From: an uncultured Collinsella sp.
GTDB lineage: Bacteria > Actinomycetota > Coriobacteriia > Coriobacteriales > Coriobacteriaceae
Direction: 5' to 3'
NCBI GenBank assembly: GCA_902470765.1
Contig: CABRHW010000011.1
Location: 7,266-71,265, forward strand
DNA length: 64,000 nt
Below the pieces are notes generated by a model. The model was given only the letters and a program-made list of their open reading frames with translations, did no database searches and was not told the DNA's origin. The translations under genes and the position numbers were made by a program. Below are positions 53,938 to 62,526 of the stretch, one piece after another (within the stretch, counting starts at the first letter, position 1; each line of letters opens with the position of its first letter).

Positions 53938-55332
53938 CTAATTCAAGTTGAGATGGACCAAAAGAGCTTCGCGATCGTTGGGAATGTTGTCTTCGATCAC
54001 GGCGTCGAGGGCGGAGTTGAGAAGCTGCCCCAGTTCCGGCCCGGGCTTGACTCCGGCACGGATCAGGTCGCCGCCGTTGATGGCGAGCATCTTGAGCGTA
54101 TAGGGCTCCCCCGCCCTCAGCAGCTCGTGCGCCATCGCGCGCATCTCCTCAATCGTCTCAACGTAATAGAAGCACGACGGGGCCTTGCCAAGTGTGTCGG
54201 CACGCTTAAGGTCCATGAGCTCGTCAATCAGGCGGGCCGTGTCGACGCCCTCACCCGAAAGCGCGCGCATCATATTGAGCAGACAGGAGCGCTCGGGGCG
54301 CAGCGGCTTGTCATGGTATTTGATGAGCAGGCACACGTCGCGCACCAAGTCGTGCGAGAGCGCCAGGCGATCCATAATGACGCGCGCCTTCTTGGCGCCG
54401 AGCTCGGGATGACCGTAGAAGTGTCCGCTACCGGCATGGTCGACCGTGAAGCACTCGGGCTTGGACACATCGTGCAAAAACGCCGCCCACATAAGGCTCG
54501 ACGAGGGCGCGACGCCGTCACACAGCGCGAGCTCCCCCGCCACCGTCAGCACACGGGTGATATGCACGTAGACGTTAAACGCATGATAGACACTGCGCTG
54601 ATCAAACCCGCGACCCGCTGCCAACTCGGGCACGGCGGCGCAGATGAGCTCGGGATAGCGGAGCATCGCGTCTCCCCCATGACCGGTCGAAAGAATGCCC
54701 TCGAGCTCAATACCCACACGCTCACGCGCCACGGCATCGAGCAGCGGCGCGCACTCGACAAGCGCACGCTTAGTCTCGGGCTCAATCATAAAGTCCAGAC
54801 GGCAGGCAAAGCGCACCGCACGCAGCATGCGCAGGGCGTCCTCGTTAAAGCGACGCTTGGGATCGCCGACAGCGCGAATCAGCTTGCGGTCCAAGTCACC
54901 CTGGCCGTCGTAGCGGTCGACAAGCCCGCGCTCGGGATGCCAGGCCATGGCATTGACGGTAAAGTCGCGGCGCGCCAGATCGTCCTCGAGCGAGGCGGCA
55001 CGCTCCACACTCTGGGGATGACGACCATCGGTGTAAAAGCCATCCAGACGGTACGTGGTGACCTCGATACGCTCGCCATCGGAAATAGCCGTGATTCCGC
55101 CAAATTTAATGCCCGACTCCACAACCGCGATGCCGGCGACCTCGAGCGCCGCTTTGGACTCCTGCCACAGGCCGCTACAGCACATATCAACATCGTGGCT
55201 GGGGTACCCCATCAGGGCGTCGCGCACCCAACCGCCCACGTACCAAGCCTCAAGACCAGCCGCCTCAAGCGCGCGCAGGACGCGCAGGGACGCATCGGAC
55301 GGTTGAGTACCGTTGAGCGAAACATTGCACAT
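53938..55332 (-). CDS. cca: CCA tRNA nucleotidyltransferase with HD domain
   Basis: This class II nucleotidyltransferase adds or repairs CCA at tRNA ends (a related poly(A) polymerase is the alternative). The start at 55332 follows AGGAGG. The 464-residue protein has YVGGWVRDALMGYPSHDVDM (about 33-52) with the metal-binding Asp pair, RRDFTVNAMAWHP, and the RNA-binding signature RRFNEDALRMLRAVRFA. An HD phosphohydrolase domain follows (AAFLHDVSKPE, SGHFYGHPE). It lies next to two tRNA-Glu genes that already encode CCA, so repair is a likely role. Confidence 0.95.
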   Translation of the reverse strand: MCNVSLNGTQPSDASLRVLRALEAAGLEAWYVGGWVRDALMGYPSHDVDMCCSGLWQESKAALEVAGIAVVESGIKFGGITAISDGERIEVTTYRLDGFYTDGRHPQSVERAASLEDDLARRDFTVNAMAWHPERGLVDRYDGQGDLDRKLIRAVGDPKRRFNEDALRMLRAVRFACRLDFMIEPETKRALVECAPLLDAVARERVGIELEGILSTGHGGDAMLRYPELICAAVPELAAGRGFDQRSVYHAFNVYVHITRVLTVAGELALCDGVAPSSSLMWAAFLHDVSKPECFTVDHAGSGHFYGHPELGAKKARVIMDRLALSHDLVRDVCLLIKYHDKPLRPERSCLLNMMRALSGEGVDTARLIDELMDLKRADTLGKAPSCFYYVETIEEMRAMAHELLRAGEPYTLKMLAINGGDLIRAGVKPGPELGQLLNSALDAVIEDNIPNDREALLVHLNLN

Positions 55333-55427
55333 GCCTATGGCCTCCTGCGACTATCAAATTGGCTATCGATTGCGTCTGCAAGAAGTCTAGCAAGAAACAG
55401 CCTCCACTGCACACGCAAGTCCGATAA

Positions 55428-55463
55428 ACAAAAACGCATCCGTCCTAGTCTAAGACGGATGCG
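55428..55463 (-). terminator. terminator of the fructose-locus kinase gene
   Basis: CGCATCCGTC (55435-55444) and GACGGATGCG (55454-55463) are perfect inverted arms; on the minus strand TTTTTGT follows. Confidence 0.92.
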
Positions 55464-55496
55464 AAATAATCAAACTATTCAGACAAGGTGCCGGAA

Positions 55497-56429
55497 CTAG
55501 CAGACCTGGCGAACCTCGATGTGCTTCTTATATTCGTCCACCTTGGCAAAATCACCCAGACCGGGGCACTCGACCACGTTGGCGCCAGTGGCCATCGAAA
55601 GGCGCAGGGCGTCCTCGACGCGCTCGGGGGCGTCGTGCCACACGGACAGGAAGGCAGCGAGCGAGGAATCGCCGGCGCACACAGTCGACAGCAGCTTGAC
55701 GTCGAAGGTGCGGTTGGCAAACCAGATATGCTCGCCGTTGGAGAAGTACGCACCGGCGCCACCAAGGGTCAGCAGCACGTTCTTGGCGCCCTTGGCGTGC
55801 AGCTCGGCCATAGCGCCCTTGACGGACTCATCGTCGCCACCGCTCACCTTGATGCCAAAGATGTCAAGCAGCTCGTCGTCATTGGGCTTGATCAGCAGTG
55901 GCTCCAGAGCAATGAGGTCTGCCAGTTGATGGCTCGAGATGTCGAGGACGAACTCGGCCCCCTTGGCCTTGACACGGCGCAGGACCTCGGCCAAGAAGCC
56001 CTCGGAAGTGTTGGGAGGCAGCGAGCCGCTGATGACCAGGCAGGTCATGTCATCGAGCGAATCGATAAGCTCAAACATCTCCTGCTCGTTGGCCTCGTTG
56101 ATGGCGGCACCGGCGTTGACCATGTTGTACTCGGTGTCGGGACCGGCGTTGAGGAACACATTGACGCGCGTAATACCGTCGGTCCACACGGGCTTGACGG
56201 GCACGCCCAGGGCCTCGGCGCCCTTAACGATAAACTCACCCGAGAAGCCGGCGAAGAAACCTAGGATCGTGGTGTCGACACCATAGTGGTCAAGCGTAAA
56301 CGAGACGTTGAGGCCTTTGCCGTTGGGCGTGTAGACGGCATTGCGGGTACGCGTGACGGTATTGGCAGTAAGGCCGTCGCAGGCGATGTTGTAATCAATG
56401 GCGGGATTAGCAGTGAGCGTGTAAATCAT
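55497..56429 (-). CDS. fruK: 1-phosphofructokinase family sugar kinase (PfkB), paralogue 1
   Basis: This cytoplasmic kinase should phosphorylate fructose-1-phosphate (or a related hexose phosphate) with ATP. Start 56429 follows AAAGGAAC. The 310-residue protein opens MIYTLTANPAIDYN and has NGKGLNVS, LGFFAGFSG, VSGSLPPN, LIKPNDDEL and VCAGDSSLAAF, in which the Asp is the catalytic base; the usual GAGDS is CAGDS here. The neighbouring gene at 56619 is a close paralogue, with its own terminator between them. Tagatose-6-phosphate kinase is the main alternative. Confidence 0.85.
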   Translation of the reverse strand: MIYTLTANPAIDYNIACDGLTANTVTRTRNAVYTPNGKGLNVSFTLDHYGVDTTILGFFAGFSGEFIVKGAEALGVPVKPVWTDGITRVNVFLNAGPDTEYNMVNAGAAINEANEQEMFELIDSLDDMTCLVISGSLPPNTSEGFLAEVLRRVKAKGAEFVLDISSHQLADLIALEPLLIKPNDDELLDIFGIKVSGGDDESVKGAMAELHAKGAKNVLLTLGGAGAYFSNGEHIWFANRTFDVKLLSTVCAGDSSLAAFLSVWHDAPERVEDALRLSMATGANVVECPGLGDFAKVDEYKKHIEVRQVC

Positions 56430-56558
56430 GAATGTTCCTTTCACGAAGCAACGTGTTAATGAAAGTATATTCCACGCATCGGTAAAAGGCTAGGACAACT
56501 CGGTGAACGGTGTGGAAGCGATGAAGTACGGCAGGACACCTCTCCCCCATGGCGGAAC

Positions 56559-56590
56559 AAAAAAGGCGCCCCGGCCGAAACCGGGGCGCC
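56559..56590 (-). terminator. terminator between the two kinase genes
   Basis: GGCGCCCCGG (56565-56574) and CCGGGGCGCC (56581-56590) form a 10-bp stem; on the minus strand TTTTTTGT follows. It separates the two PfkB genes into different transcripts. Confidence 0.95.
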
Positions 56591-56618
56591 GCATGCGCAC
56601 GAATATGTCGCGTTTCGA

Positions 56619-57551
56619 TTACTGACGATCGAGCTTGCGGACAGCAACGCGCTTGCTGTACTCGTCGACGTGACCGAAGTCACCAATGCCGACGGACTCG
56701 GCAACGTTGGCGCCGGTGGCCATAGCGAGCTTCATGGCCTCCTCGACGTTGTCGCGATCCCTGTACCACTTGTGCAGGAACGCAGCGAGGGTGCAGTCGC
56801 CGGCGCAGACGGAAGAGACCAGCTTGATGTTGAACTCACGCTTGGCGTACCAGATGTCCTCGCCGTTGGAGAAGTAAGCGTCGCCGCGGCTACCACGGGT
56901 GAGCAGCACGTTCTGAACGCCAGCGTCGTGAGCCATCTTCATGGCAACGCGAACCTCGTCGTCGGTGTCGACCGGCACGCCGAAGATGGCCTTCATCTCG
57001 TGATGGTTCGGCTTGATGAGCAGCGGCTTCTTGTGAGCGAGCTCCTTGAGCTTGTCGGAGGACAGGTCCAGGACGACGTCAGCGCCACGAGCCTGAGCGT
57101 GCTCCATGACCTGAGCCAGGAAGTCGGGCGTAGCTTTGGGAGGCACGGAGCCGGAGACGATCAGGCACTCGAGATCGCCCGCGGTGTCCAGGATGTTGTA
57201 GAGCTCCTCCTGGTGCTGCGGCGTGATCGGGGCGCCGGGGTTCAGGATGCCGTACTCGTGCTGGCCATCGTTGACGTAGGTGTTAATGCGCGTGATACCG
57301 TCGGTCCAGACCGGGCGGCAGAGGCAACCCAGGTTCATGACCTCCTCGACGATGAACTTGCCCGTGAAGCCAGCGAAGAAGCCGAGCGCGACGGTGTCGA
57401 CGCCCATCTTCTTAAAGGCGAAGGACACGTCGAGGCCCTTGCCGTTAGCCGTGTAGCTGGCCGAGCCGGTGCGGACGTTCTCGTCGGGCTCGAGCGGAGA
57501 GCTCGAAACCGTCATGTCGACAGCCGGGTTAGCGGTTAGCGTGTAGAACAT
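56619..57551 (-). CDS. fruK: 1-phosphofructokinase family sugar kinase (PfkB), paralogue 2
   Basis: The 310-residue protein parallels its neighbour: MFYTLTANPAVDM, NGKGLDVSFAF, LGFFAGFTG, VSGSVPPK, LIKPNHHEM and VCAGDCTLAAF with catalytic Asp. It probably makes fructose-1,6-bisphosphate from the fructose-1-phosphate delivered by FruA. It lies directly after ptsI, with a hairpin in the 74-base gap. Which of the two kinases is the main fructose enzyme cannot be told from sequence. Confidence 0.86.
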   Translation of the reverse strand: MFYTLTANPAVDMTVSSSPLEPDENVRTGSASYTANGKGLDVSFAFKKMGVDTVALGFFAGFTGKFIVEEVMNLGCLCRPVWTDGITRINTYVNDGQHEYGILNPGAPITPQHQEELYNILDTAGDLECLIVSGSVPPKATPDFLAQVMEHAQARGADVVLDLSSDKLKELAHKKPLLIKPNHHEMKAIFGVPVDTDDEVRVAMKMAHDAGVQNVLLTRGSRGDAYFSNGEDIWYAKREFNIKLVSSVCAGDCTLAAFLHKWYRDRDNVEEAMKLAMATGANVAESVGIGDFGHVDEYSKRVAVRKLDRQ

Positions 57552-57578
57552 TTACAGTACCCCCTGTATATGTGAGGG

Positions 57579-57608
57579 CCGCGTGGCCGGCCCATTCCAA
57601 CCACGCGG
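57579..57608 (-). promoter_or_regulatory. hairpin between ptsI and kinase paralogue 2
   Basis: CCGCGTGG (57579-57586) and CCACGCGG (57601-57608) are perfect 8-bp arms in the 74-base gap between ptsI and the kinase gene. There is no T-run; it may tune read-through. Confidence 0.45.
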
Positions 57609-57625
57609 TTACCTCTGATACCAAA

Positions 57626-59329
57626 TTAGCGAGCTGCGGACTCGAGCAGAGCCTTGACCTCGGCGGCGGTGTTGCAGGCGAGCGCCTTCTCGGCGAGCTC
57701 GTCGCACTCGGCCTTGGTCCACTGGCTGATGGTCTTGCGGGCGCGCAGGATCGACGGAGCGCTCATCGAGAACTCCTCCAGGCCCCAGCTGATCAGCAGC
57801 GGCTCGAGCAGCGGATCGGCAGCGGCCTCGCCGCACATACCGACCATGATGCCGGCCTTCACGCCGCTCTCGATGATGTTCTTGAGCGAGCGGAGCACGG
57901 CGGGATAGTACACCTGGTACAGGTTGGAGATGGTGTCGTTGCCACGGTCGGCGCACATGGTGTAGCCGATCAGGTCGTTGGTGCCGATGGAGAAGAAGTC
58001 GGCAACCTCGGCAAGACGGTCTGCGAGCAGCGAAGCGGCGGGCGTCTCGACCATGATGCCGACCTCGATGTTCTCGTTGAACTTGCGACCCTCTTCGGTC
58101 AGCTCGGCCTTGCACTGCTCGACGAGCTCCTTGACAGCCAAGACCTCCTCGACGCAGGTGACGAGCGGGATCATGATCTTGACGTCACCGAAGGCGCTAG
58201 CGCGCAGCAGAGCGCGGAGCTGGACCTTGTACTGGTCGGGATTGGCCAGGCAGTAACGCACGGCGCGGAAGCCCATGAAGGGGTTGTCTTCCTTGACCAT
58301 ATGCAGATACGGAATCTCCTTGTCGCCACCCACATCGAGCGTGCGGATGATGACCGGAGCACCCTTGAGCGCGCTGGCGACCTTACGGTAGGCGTTGAAC
58401 TGCTCCTCCTCGGAAGGAAGCTCAGCGGAGTCCATGAACAGGAACTCGGAGCGGAACAGGCCGATGGCCTCGGCGTCGTGATCGAGCGCGTTGGGCACGT
58501 CATCGGGGTTACCGATGTTGCAGGCGATGATCTTCTTGATGCCATCGGCAGTCACGGACGGCTTGCCACGGAAGGCCTCGAGGGCTGCCTTCTCGGCAGC
58601 GAAGGCCTCGGCCTTGGCGGTGTAGGCAGCGAGCGTCTCCTCGTCGGGATCGGCCTCAACGATACCCTTGCCACCATCGACGACAACGGTCATACCGTTG
58701 CGCAGCGCGGTGCAGCTGTTGGAAACCGAAAGGACAGCCGGAATCTCGAGGGCGCGCGCGATGATCGCGGAGTGCGACGTGCGGCCACCGGTCTCGGTGA
58801 CGATACCGGCAACGTGGGCCTTATCGATCGTGGCGGTCATGGACGGCGTGAGGTCGTGCACGACAACGACGGTGTTCTCGGGCAGGACGGAGAGGTCGAC
58901 GACCTCCTTGCCCAGCAGCTCGGCCAGAATACCGGTGCGGATGTCGGCGATGTCGGCCGCGCGCAGACGGAACATCTCGTCGTCCATGGACAGGAACATG
59001 TTCTCGAACATGGTCGAGGTGTCCATGAGCGCCTGCTCGGCGCAGGTACCGCCGTCAATGGCGGCGTTGATGGCGTCGGTCATGCCCGGGTCCTGAGCCA
59101 GAACAATGTGTCCGCTCATGATCTCGGCCTCGGCCTCGCCCACCGTCTCCTTCATGTGGTCGGCCTGAGCCTGGGTCTTCTCGCAGAAGACCGAAAGAGC
59201 GGACTGATAGCGCTCCTTCTCTGCTGCCGAATCAGCAACCTCGTGCGGCTCAAACGTCAAGTCGGGATCGACGGCGACCATGACGGTGCCGATACCGATG
59301 CCCTCGGAAGCGTTGACTCCCTGATACAT
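57626..59329 (-). CDS. ptsI: PTS enzyme I
   Basis: Enzyme I takes phosphate from phosphoenolpyruvate and passes it to HPr. Start 59329 (MYQGVNASEG) is chosen because GAGAGGA is 6 bases upstream; two upstream ATGs are too close to it or unsupported. The 567-residue protein has GGRTSHSAIIARAL with the phosphorylated His186, then the PEP-binding domain with LFRSEFLFMD, FRAVRYCL and IMVGMCGEAAADP with the active-site Cys. It follows ptsH by about 130 bases. Confidence 0.96.
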   Translation of the reverse strand: MYQGVNASEGIGIGTVMVAVDPDLTFEPHEVADSAAEKERYQSALSVFCEKTQAQADHMKETVGEAEAEIMSGHIVLAQDPGMTDAINAAIDGGTCAEQALMDTSTMFENMFLSMDDEMFRLRAADIADIRTGILAELLGKEVVDLSVLPENTVVVVHDLTPSMTATIDKAHVAGIVTETGGRTSHSAIIARALEIPAVLSVSNSCTALRNGMTVVVDGGKGIVEADPDEETLAAYTAKAEAFAAEKAALEAFRGKPSVTADGIKKIIACNIGNPDDVPNALDHDAEAIGLFRSEFLFMDSAELPSEEEQFNAYRKVASALKGAPVIIRTLDVGGDKEIPYLHMVKEDNPFMGFRAVRYCLANPDQYKVQLRALLRASAFGDVKIMIPLVTCVEEVLAVKELVEQCKAELTEEGRKFNENIEVGIMVETPAASLLADRLAEVADFFSIGTNDLIGYTMCADRGNDTISNLYQVYYPAVLRSLKNIIESGVKAGIMVGMCGEAAADPLLEPLLISWGLEEFSMSAPSILRARKTISQWTKAECDELAEKALACNTAAEVKALLESAAR

Positions 59330-59462
59330 TCCCATTCCTCTCTCCGTGTCATGTGATAAAGCGTTTTGCCATATCCATGACAAAAGAGCGCAGCTACCTT
59401 ACAACAGGTCACTGCGCCCCCAAATATGAACTTAGTTGTTCAACATGCGACCCGTTTGAGTT

Positions 59463-59726
59463 CTACTCGCCAAGACCGCTCTTGATGAGCTCGATGGCAG
59501 CAGCCAGAGCCTCGGCCTCGTCAGCGCCGTCGCACTTTACCTCGACCTCGGTGCCGCAGGGGATACCAGCAGCCATGAGGGCCATCGGGGACTTGCCGTT
59601 GACCTCCTTCTCGGGGGTGACGACCGTCACGTCACAGGCGTACTTGCCCATGGTGGAGGCGAACAGACCAGCCGGACGCATGTGCAGACCCTGAGGATTA
59701 ACGAGGGTAGCCTTCTCAGAAACCAT
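59463..59726 (-). CDS. ptsH: PTS phosphocarrier protein HPr
   Basis: HPr relays phosphate from enzyme I to sugar-specific EIIA domains. The 87-residue protein has NPQGLHMRPAG with His15, the catalytic residue, and NGKSPMALMAAG with Ser46, the site used by HPr kinase in Gram-positives. Whether this organism has that kinase is not visible here. Start 59726 follows AAAAAGGAG. It has a 137-base leader that begins at the nested palindrome 59864-59992. Confidence 0.97.
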   Translation of the reverse strand: MVSEKATLVNPQGLHMRPAGLFASTMGKYACDVTVVTPEKEVNGKSPMALMAAGIPCGTEVEVKCDGADEAEALAAAIELIKSGLGE

Positions 59727-59863
59727 AATTGACTCCTTTTTGTGTTTAACCCCTGTCATGCATGTGGCAGGAGTCAGATTCACGACGTTGTTTATATTAA
59801 CTCACATCAAACGGTTTTTCATTATGTTTCGGACGAATTGTTGGACAGATGTCGTTCCTGCAC

Positions 59864-59992
59864 GCTCGCCCGCCGGGCGGGGCGGTTAAGTTTGCTGCTC
59901 TACAGTCCTGCGCAAGACGGAAAGCACATTAAGTGCTTTCCTTTGCGTGCGGAACTCGCGACAAACTTAACCGCCCCGCCCGGCGGGCGAGC
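59864..59992 (-). repeat. nested palindrome with conserved core, family II copy G
   Basis: Outer arms 59864-59894 and 59962-59992 are perfect over 31 bp. An inner stem GGAAAGCAC (59919-59927) with GTGCTTTCC (59933-59941) closes on ATTAA. Read on the minus strand the interior holds GAGTTCCGCACG, CACTTAATGTG, GCAGGACTGT and GAGCAG in the same order as the element at 21906-22026, though both stems differ in sequence. In this orientation it precedes ptsH, as the other copy precedes the serine dehydratase gene. Confidence 0.88.
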
Positions 59993-60095
59993 TGCGGAAA
60001 ATCGGTCGGTCCAGAGCAATATCGTGCAAACGGAAATCTGGCTGATGATCTGTTCGCGACAAAGACTCGATAGGTAGCCCCCTCTATGACCTTTT

Positions 60096-60168
60096 ATAAG
60101 TTGCGGTGAAATAGGGACTAAATTTGGGGTTGAATCGTTTAAACAGTCCCTATTTCACCGCAACTTAT
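60096..60168. repeat. long perfect palindrome, family I copy B
   Basis: Arms 60096-60119 and 60145-60168 are exact inverted repeats over 24 bp, including TTGCGGTGAAATAGGGACT, with a 25-nt loop. The arm matches copy A (12882-12948) in 18 of the 19 bases of that copy's left arm. It lies between the fruA terminator and the ptsH-side palindrome. Confidence 0.88.
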
Positions 60169-60180
60169 GGGAGGGATAGA

Positions 60181-60216
60181 AAAAGGCGAAGGCCCTGGAG
60201 AGGGACTCCGCCTTTT
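60181..60216 (-). terminator. terminator of fruA
   Basis: AAAAGGCG (60181-60188) and CGCCTTTT (60209-60216) are the base of a 16-bp imperfect stem on a GGAG loop. A minus-strand T-run is formed by the arm itself. It lies about 35 bases after the fruA stop. Confidence 0.85.
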
Positions 60217-60250
60217 ATACAGGGGGCGATGGTATTCGCGTACCGTGGGA

Positions 60251-62254
60251 TTAGACCAGGCGGGCGTTGATCGTCTTGGCGATCTCGGCGGCGTCGGTGG
60301 AACCCTTGACGGTGGCACGGAAGTCCTCGTCCATGAGCGCCTCGGCAACCTTGGACAGGATCTTGAGGTGCGTGGTGCCGGCCTGGGCACCGGGGATGAG
60401 CAGGGCGATAGCCACGTTGACGGGAGCGCCGTCCATGGTGTCCCAACCGGTCACGCCGGACTCGTCCTTGACGACGATGACGGCAGCCTCGGTAATGGCG
60501 TCGGACTTGGCATGCGGGATGGCGAAGCCCTCCATCATGCCCGTGGTGCCCTCGGCCTCGCGGGCCAGGAAGGCGTTCATCACGGCGTCGGCGTCGCTGG
60601 CGATACCGGCCTTGACGGCCTGGTTGGAAACGAAGCTCAGAGCCTCGTCACGAGAAGCGAAGTCCTCGGCGACAAAGACATTCTCGACCTTCACGAAGTC
60701 GGCAGCCTCGGCCTTGGGGGCCTCGACGGCAGCGGCCTTGGGAGCCTCAACTGGCTTGGCTGCAGGAGCGGCCTTCTGATTCTTCTCGAAGTCGTACTTC
60801 TTGAAGGCCACGAACAGGATGCCACCGACCACAGCGCCGATGAGGATCGCGAGGACCCAAAGCGGACCGTTCTCGACAACGGGCAGGACCAGGAAGCCAC
60901 CGTGAGGCGCCGGATCGTGAACGTTGAACATAATGGTCAGGATCGAAGCGATAGAGGAACCGAGCATCATGATGGGCATGACGGGCCAGATGTTCTTGGT
61001 CATGAACGGAATGGCGCCCTCGGTGATGTGGGTGCAACCAAGGATGAGGTTGACGACACCGGCGTCGTGATCCTCCTGGCTGAAGTACTTCTTGCCGACA
61101 ACGACGGCAAAGGTGGTGATCAGCGGCGGAACGATGCAGGCGGCGGAGACGGCAGCCATGAAGTTGGTGCCGAAGTTGTAGGTATCGGTGCCAACACCGG
61201 CGGCCAAAGCCTCGGTGAGCATAGCAGTACCGGTGACGTAAGCAGCCTTGTTGACCGGGCCGCCCATGTCAAAGGCGCACATGCAGCCAATGGCAAGACC
61301 CAGTACAACGGCGCCAGAGGCGGACAGGCCCTTGAGGAAGTCCATCATGGCGGTGTTGATGGCAGCCATGGGGCCGGAAATGCCGAGCATGACCAGGCCG
61401 ACAATAGCCGTCGAGAACAGCGGGTACAGGAAGATAGCCTTGAGGCCGTCCAGGTTCTTGGGCAGACCGGCAAAGACCTTCTCGAGCAGCAGGATAACAT
61501 AGCCGGCGAGGAAGCCACCGACGATGCCGCCCAGGAAGCCGAAGCCCACGCCGGCGCCGCCGGCGTCGATCATGCCGGTCTCGGCGTTAACAGGCAGGCC
61601 CTGGATGGCGATCATACCGGCAACAAAACCGGGGACGAGCGCCGGGCGCTTGCCGATGGATTCGGCGATGTAGGCGGAAAGCACCGGAACCATGAGGTTC
61701 ATTGCGATGCCGCCGATGATCTTGAGCATCGCAGCAAAGCTGTTGTAGTCAGACGCCGTCGAATCGAAGGACGTAATGCCCCACAGGAACGAGACAGCGG
61801 TCAGAACACCACCGGCAACGACGAAGACCAGCATGTGGCTGACGCCGTTCATGAGGTGCTTGTAGATGATGTGGCCGATGGACTCCTTCTCCTCGACATC
61901 GTCCTCGACATCGGCGGCAGCTGCAACCGTGTCGTCACCCTTGGCGGAGAGCGCGCGATCAATCAGCTTACCGGCGGCCTCAACGGACAGGGCCTTGGAA
62001 ACACCAACGGAAACCATGGGCTTGCCGGCGAAACGCTCAGCCTGGACATCCTTGTCGGCTGCGACGACGACGGCCTTGGCACCAGCGATCTCACTCTTGG
62101 TGAGCTCGTTCTCGACACCGACCTGGCCATGAGTCTCGACCTTAATGGTCAGACCGCGCTCGGCAGCTGCCTTCTCCAGCGCCTCCTTCGCCATGAAGGT
62201 GTGCGCAATGCCGGTCGGGCAACCGGTCGCGGCGATGATGTCAAACTTAGCCAT
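60251..62254 (-). CDS. fruA: PTS fructose transporter, EIIBCA
   Basis: FruA imports fructose across the membrane as fructose-1-phosphate. Start 62254 follows AGAAGGAGGG. The 667-residue protein has the order EIIB, EIIC, EIIA: ATGCPTGIAHTFMA with phospho-Cys12; the membrane EIIC (about 120-480) with LVPGFVAGMIA, GFGFLGGIVGGFLAGY and MGGPVNKAAY; an Ala/Pro/Lys linker (about 495-525); and EIIA with GFAIPHAKSD, phospho-His581. The order and motifs mark the fructose family. It is faced by an RpiR-type regulator gene, 272 bases away, with palindromic sites between. Confidence 0.96.
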   Translation of the reverse strand: MAKFDIIAATGCPTGIAHTFMAKEALEKAAAERGLTIKVETHGQVGVENELTKSEIAGAKAVVVAADKDVQAERFAGKPMVSVGVSKALSVEAAGKLIDRALSAKGDDTVAAAADVEDDVEEKESIGHIIYKHLMNGVSHMLVFVVAGGVLTAVSFLWGITSFDSTASDYNSFAAMLKIIGGIAMNLMVPVLSAYIAESIGKRPALVPGFVAGMIAIQGLPVNAETGMIDAGGAGVGFGFLGGIVGGFLAGYVILLLEKVFAGLPKNLDGLKAIFLYPLFSTAIVGLVMLGISGPMAAINTAMMDFLKGLSASGAVVLGLAIGCMCAFDMGGPVNKAAYVTGTAMLTEALAAGVGTDTYNFGTNFMAAVSAACIVPPLITTFAVVVGKKYFSQEDHDAGVVNLILGCTHITEGAIPFMTKNIWPVMPIMMLGSSIASILTIMFNVHDPAPHGGFLVLPVVENGPLWVLAILIGAVVGGILFVAFKKYDFEKNQKAAPAAKPVEAPKAAAVEAPKAEAADFVKVENVFVAEDFASRDEALSFVSNQAVKAGIASDADAVMNAFLAREAEGTTGMMEGFAIPHAKSDAITEAAVIVVKDESGVTGWDTMDGAPVNVAIALLIPGAQAGTTHLKILSKVAEALMDEDFRATVKGSTDAAEIAKTINARLV

Positions 62255-62381
62255 GTGTCCCTCCTTCTTGAGTACAGCGCCCGCGAGCGCTCCCCTACAC
62301 GCGCTTTGATGCGCGTTTTTCCACAACTGAAAGATACCAACCTACCGTCCGCGTGAGAAGACACAAGGTGAAAATCTCCGG

Positions 62382-62424
62382 TGAAAGGTTCTTTCATAAC
62401 CGTAAACGGTAAGTGAAAGTTTAC
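62382..62424. promoter_or_regulatory. palindromic operator candidates between fruA and the RpiR-type gene
   Basis: TGAAAG-GTT-CTTTCA (62382-62396) is a perfect 15-bp palindrome, and GTAAAC (62402-62407) with GTTTAC (62419-62424) is a second. TGAAA also recurs at 62369, 62414 and 62435. They lie between two diverging genes and could bind the RpiR-type regulator. The regulator gene has TTGAAA-17-TAATTG (62434-62462) as a possible promoter. Confidence 0.5.
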
Positions 62425-62526
62425 CATCAACACTTGAAACGGCAAGGTGTATCTTGTAATTGAAAATGCCCGTATACTATGGCATTGCAAATCAAGCTAG
62501 ATTTTCATGCCAACCAGGAGCCATCC

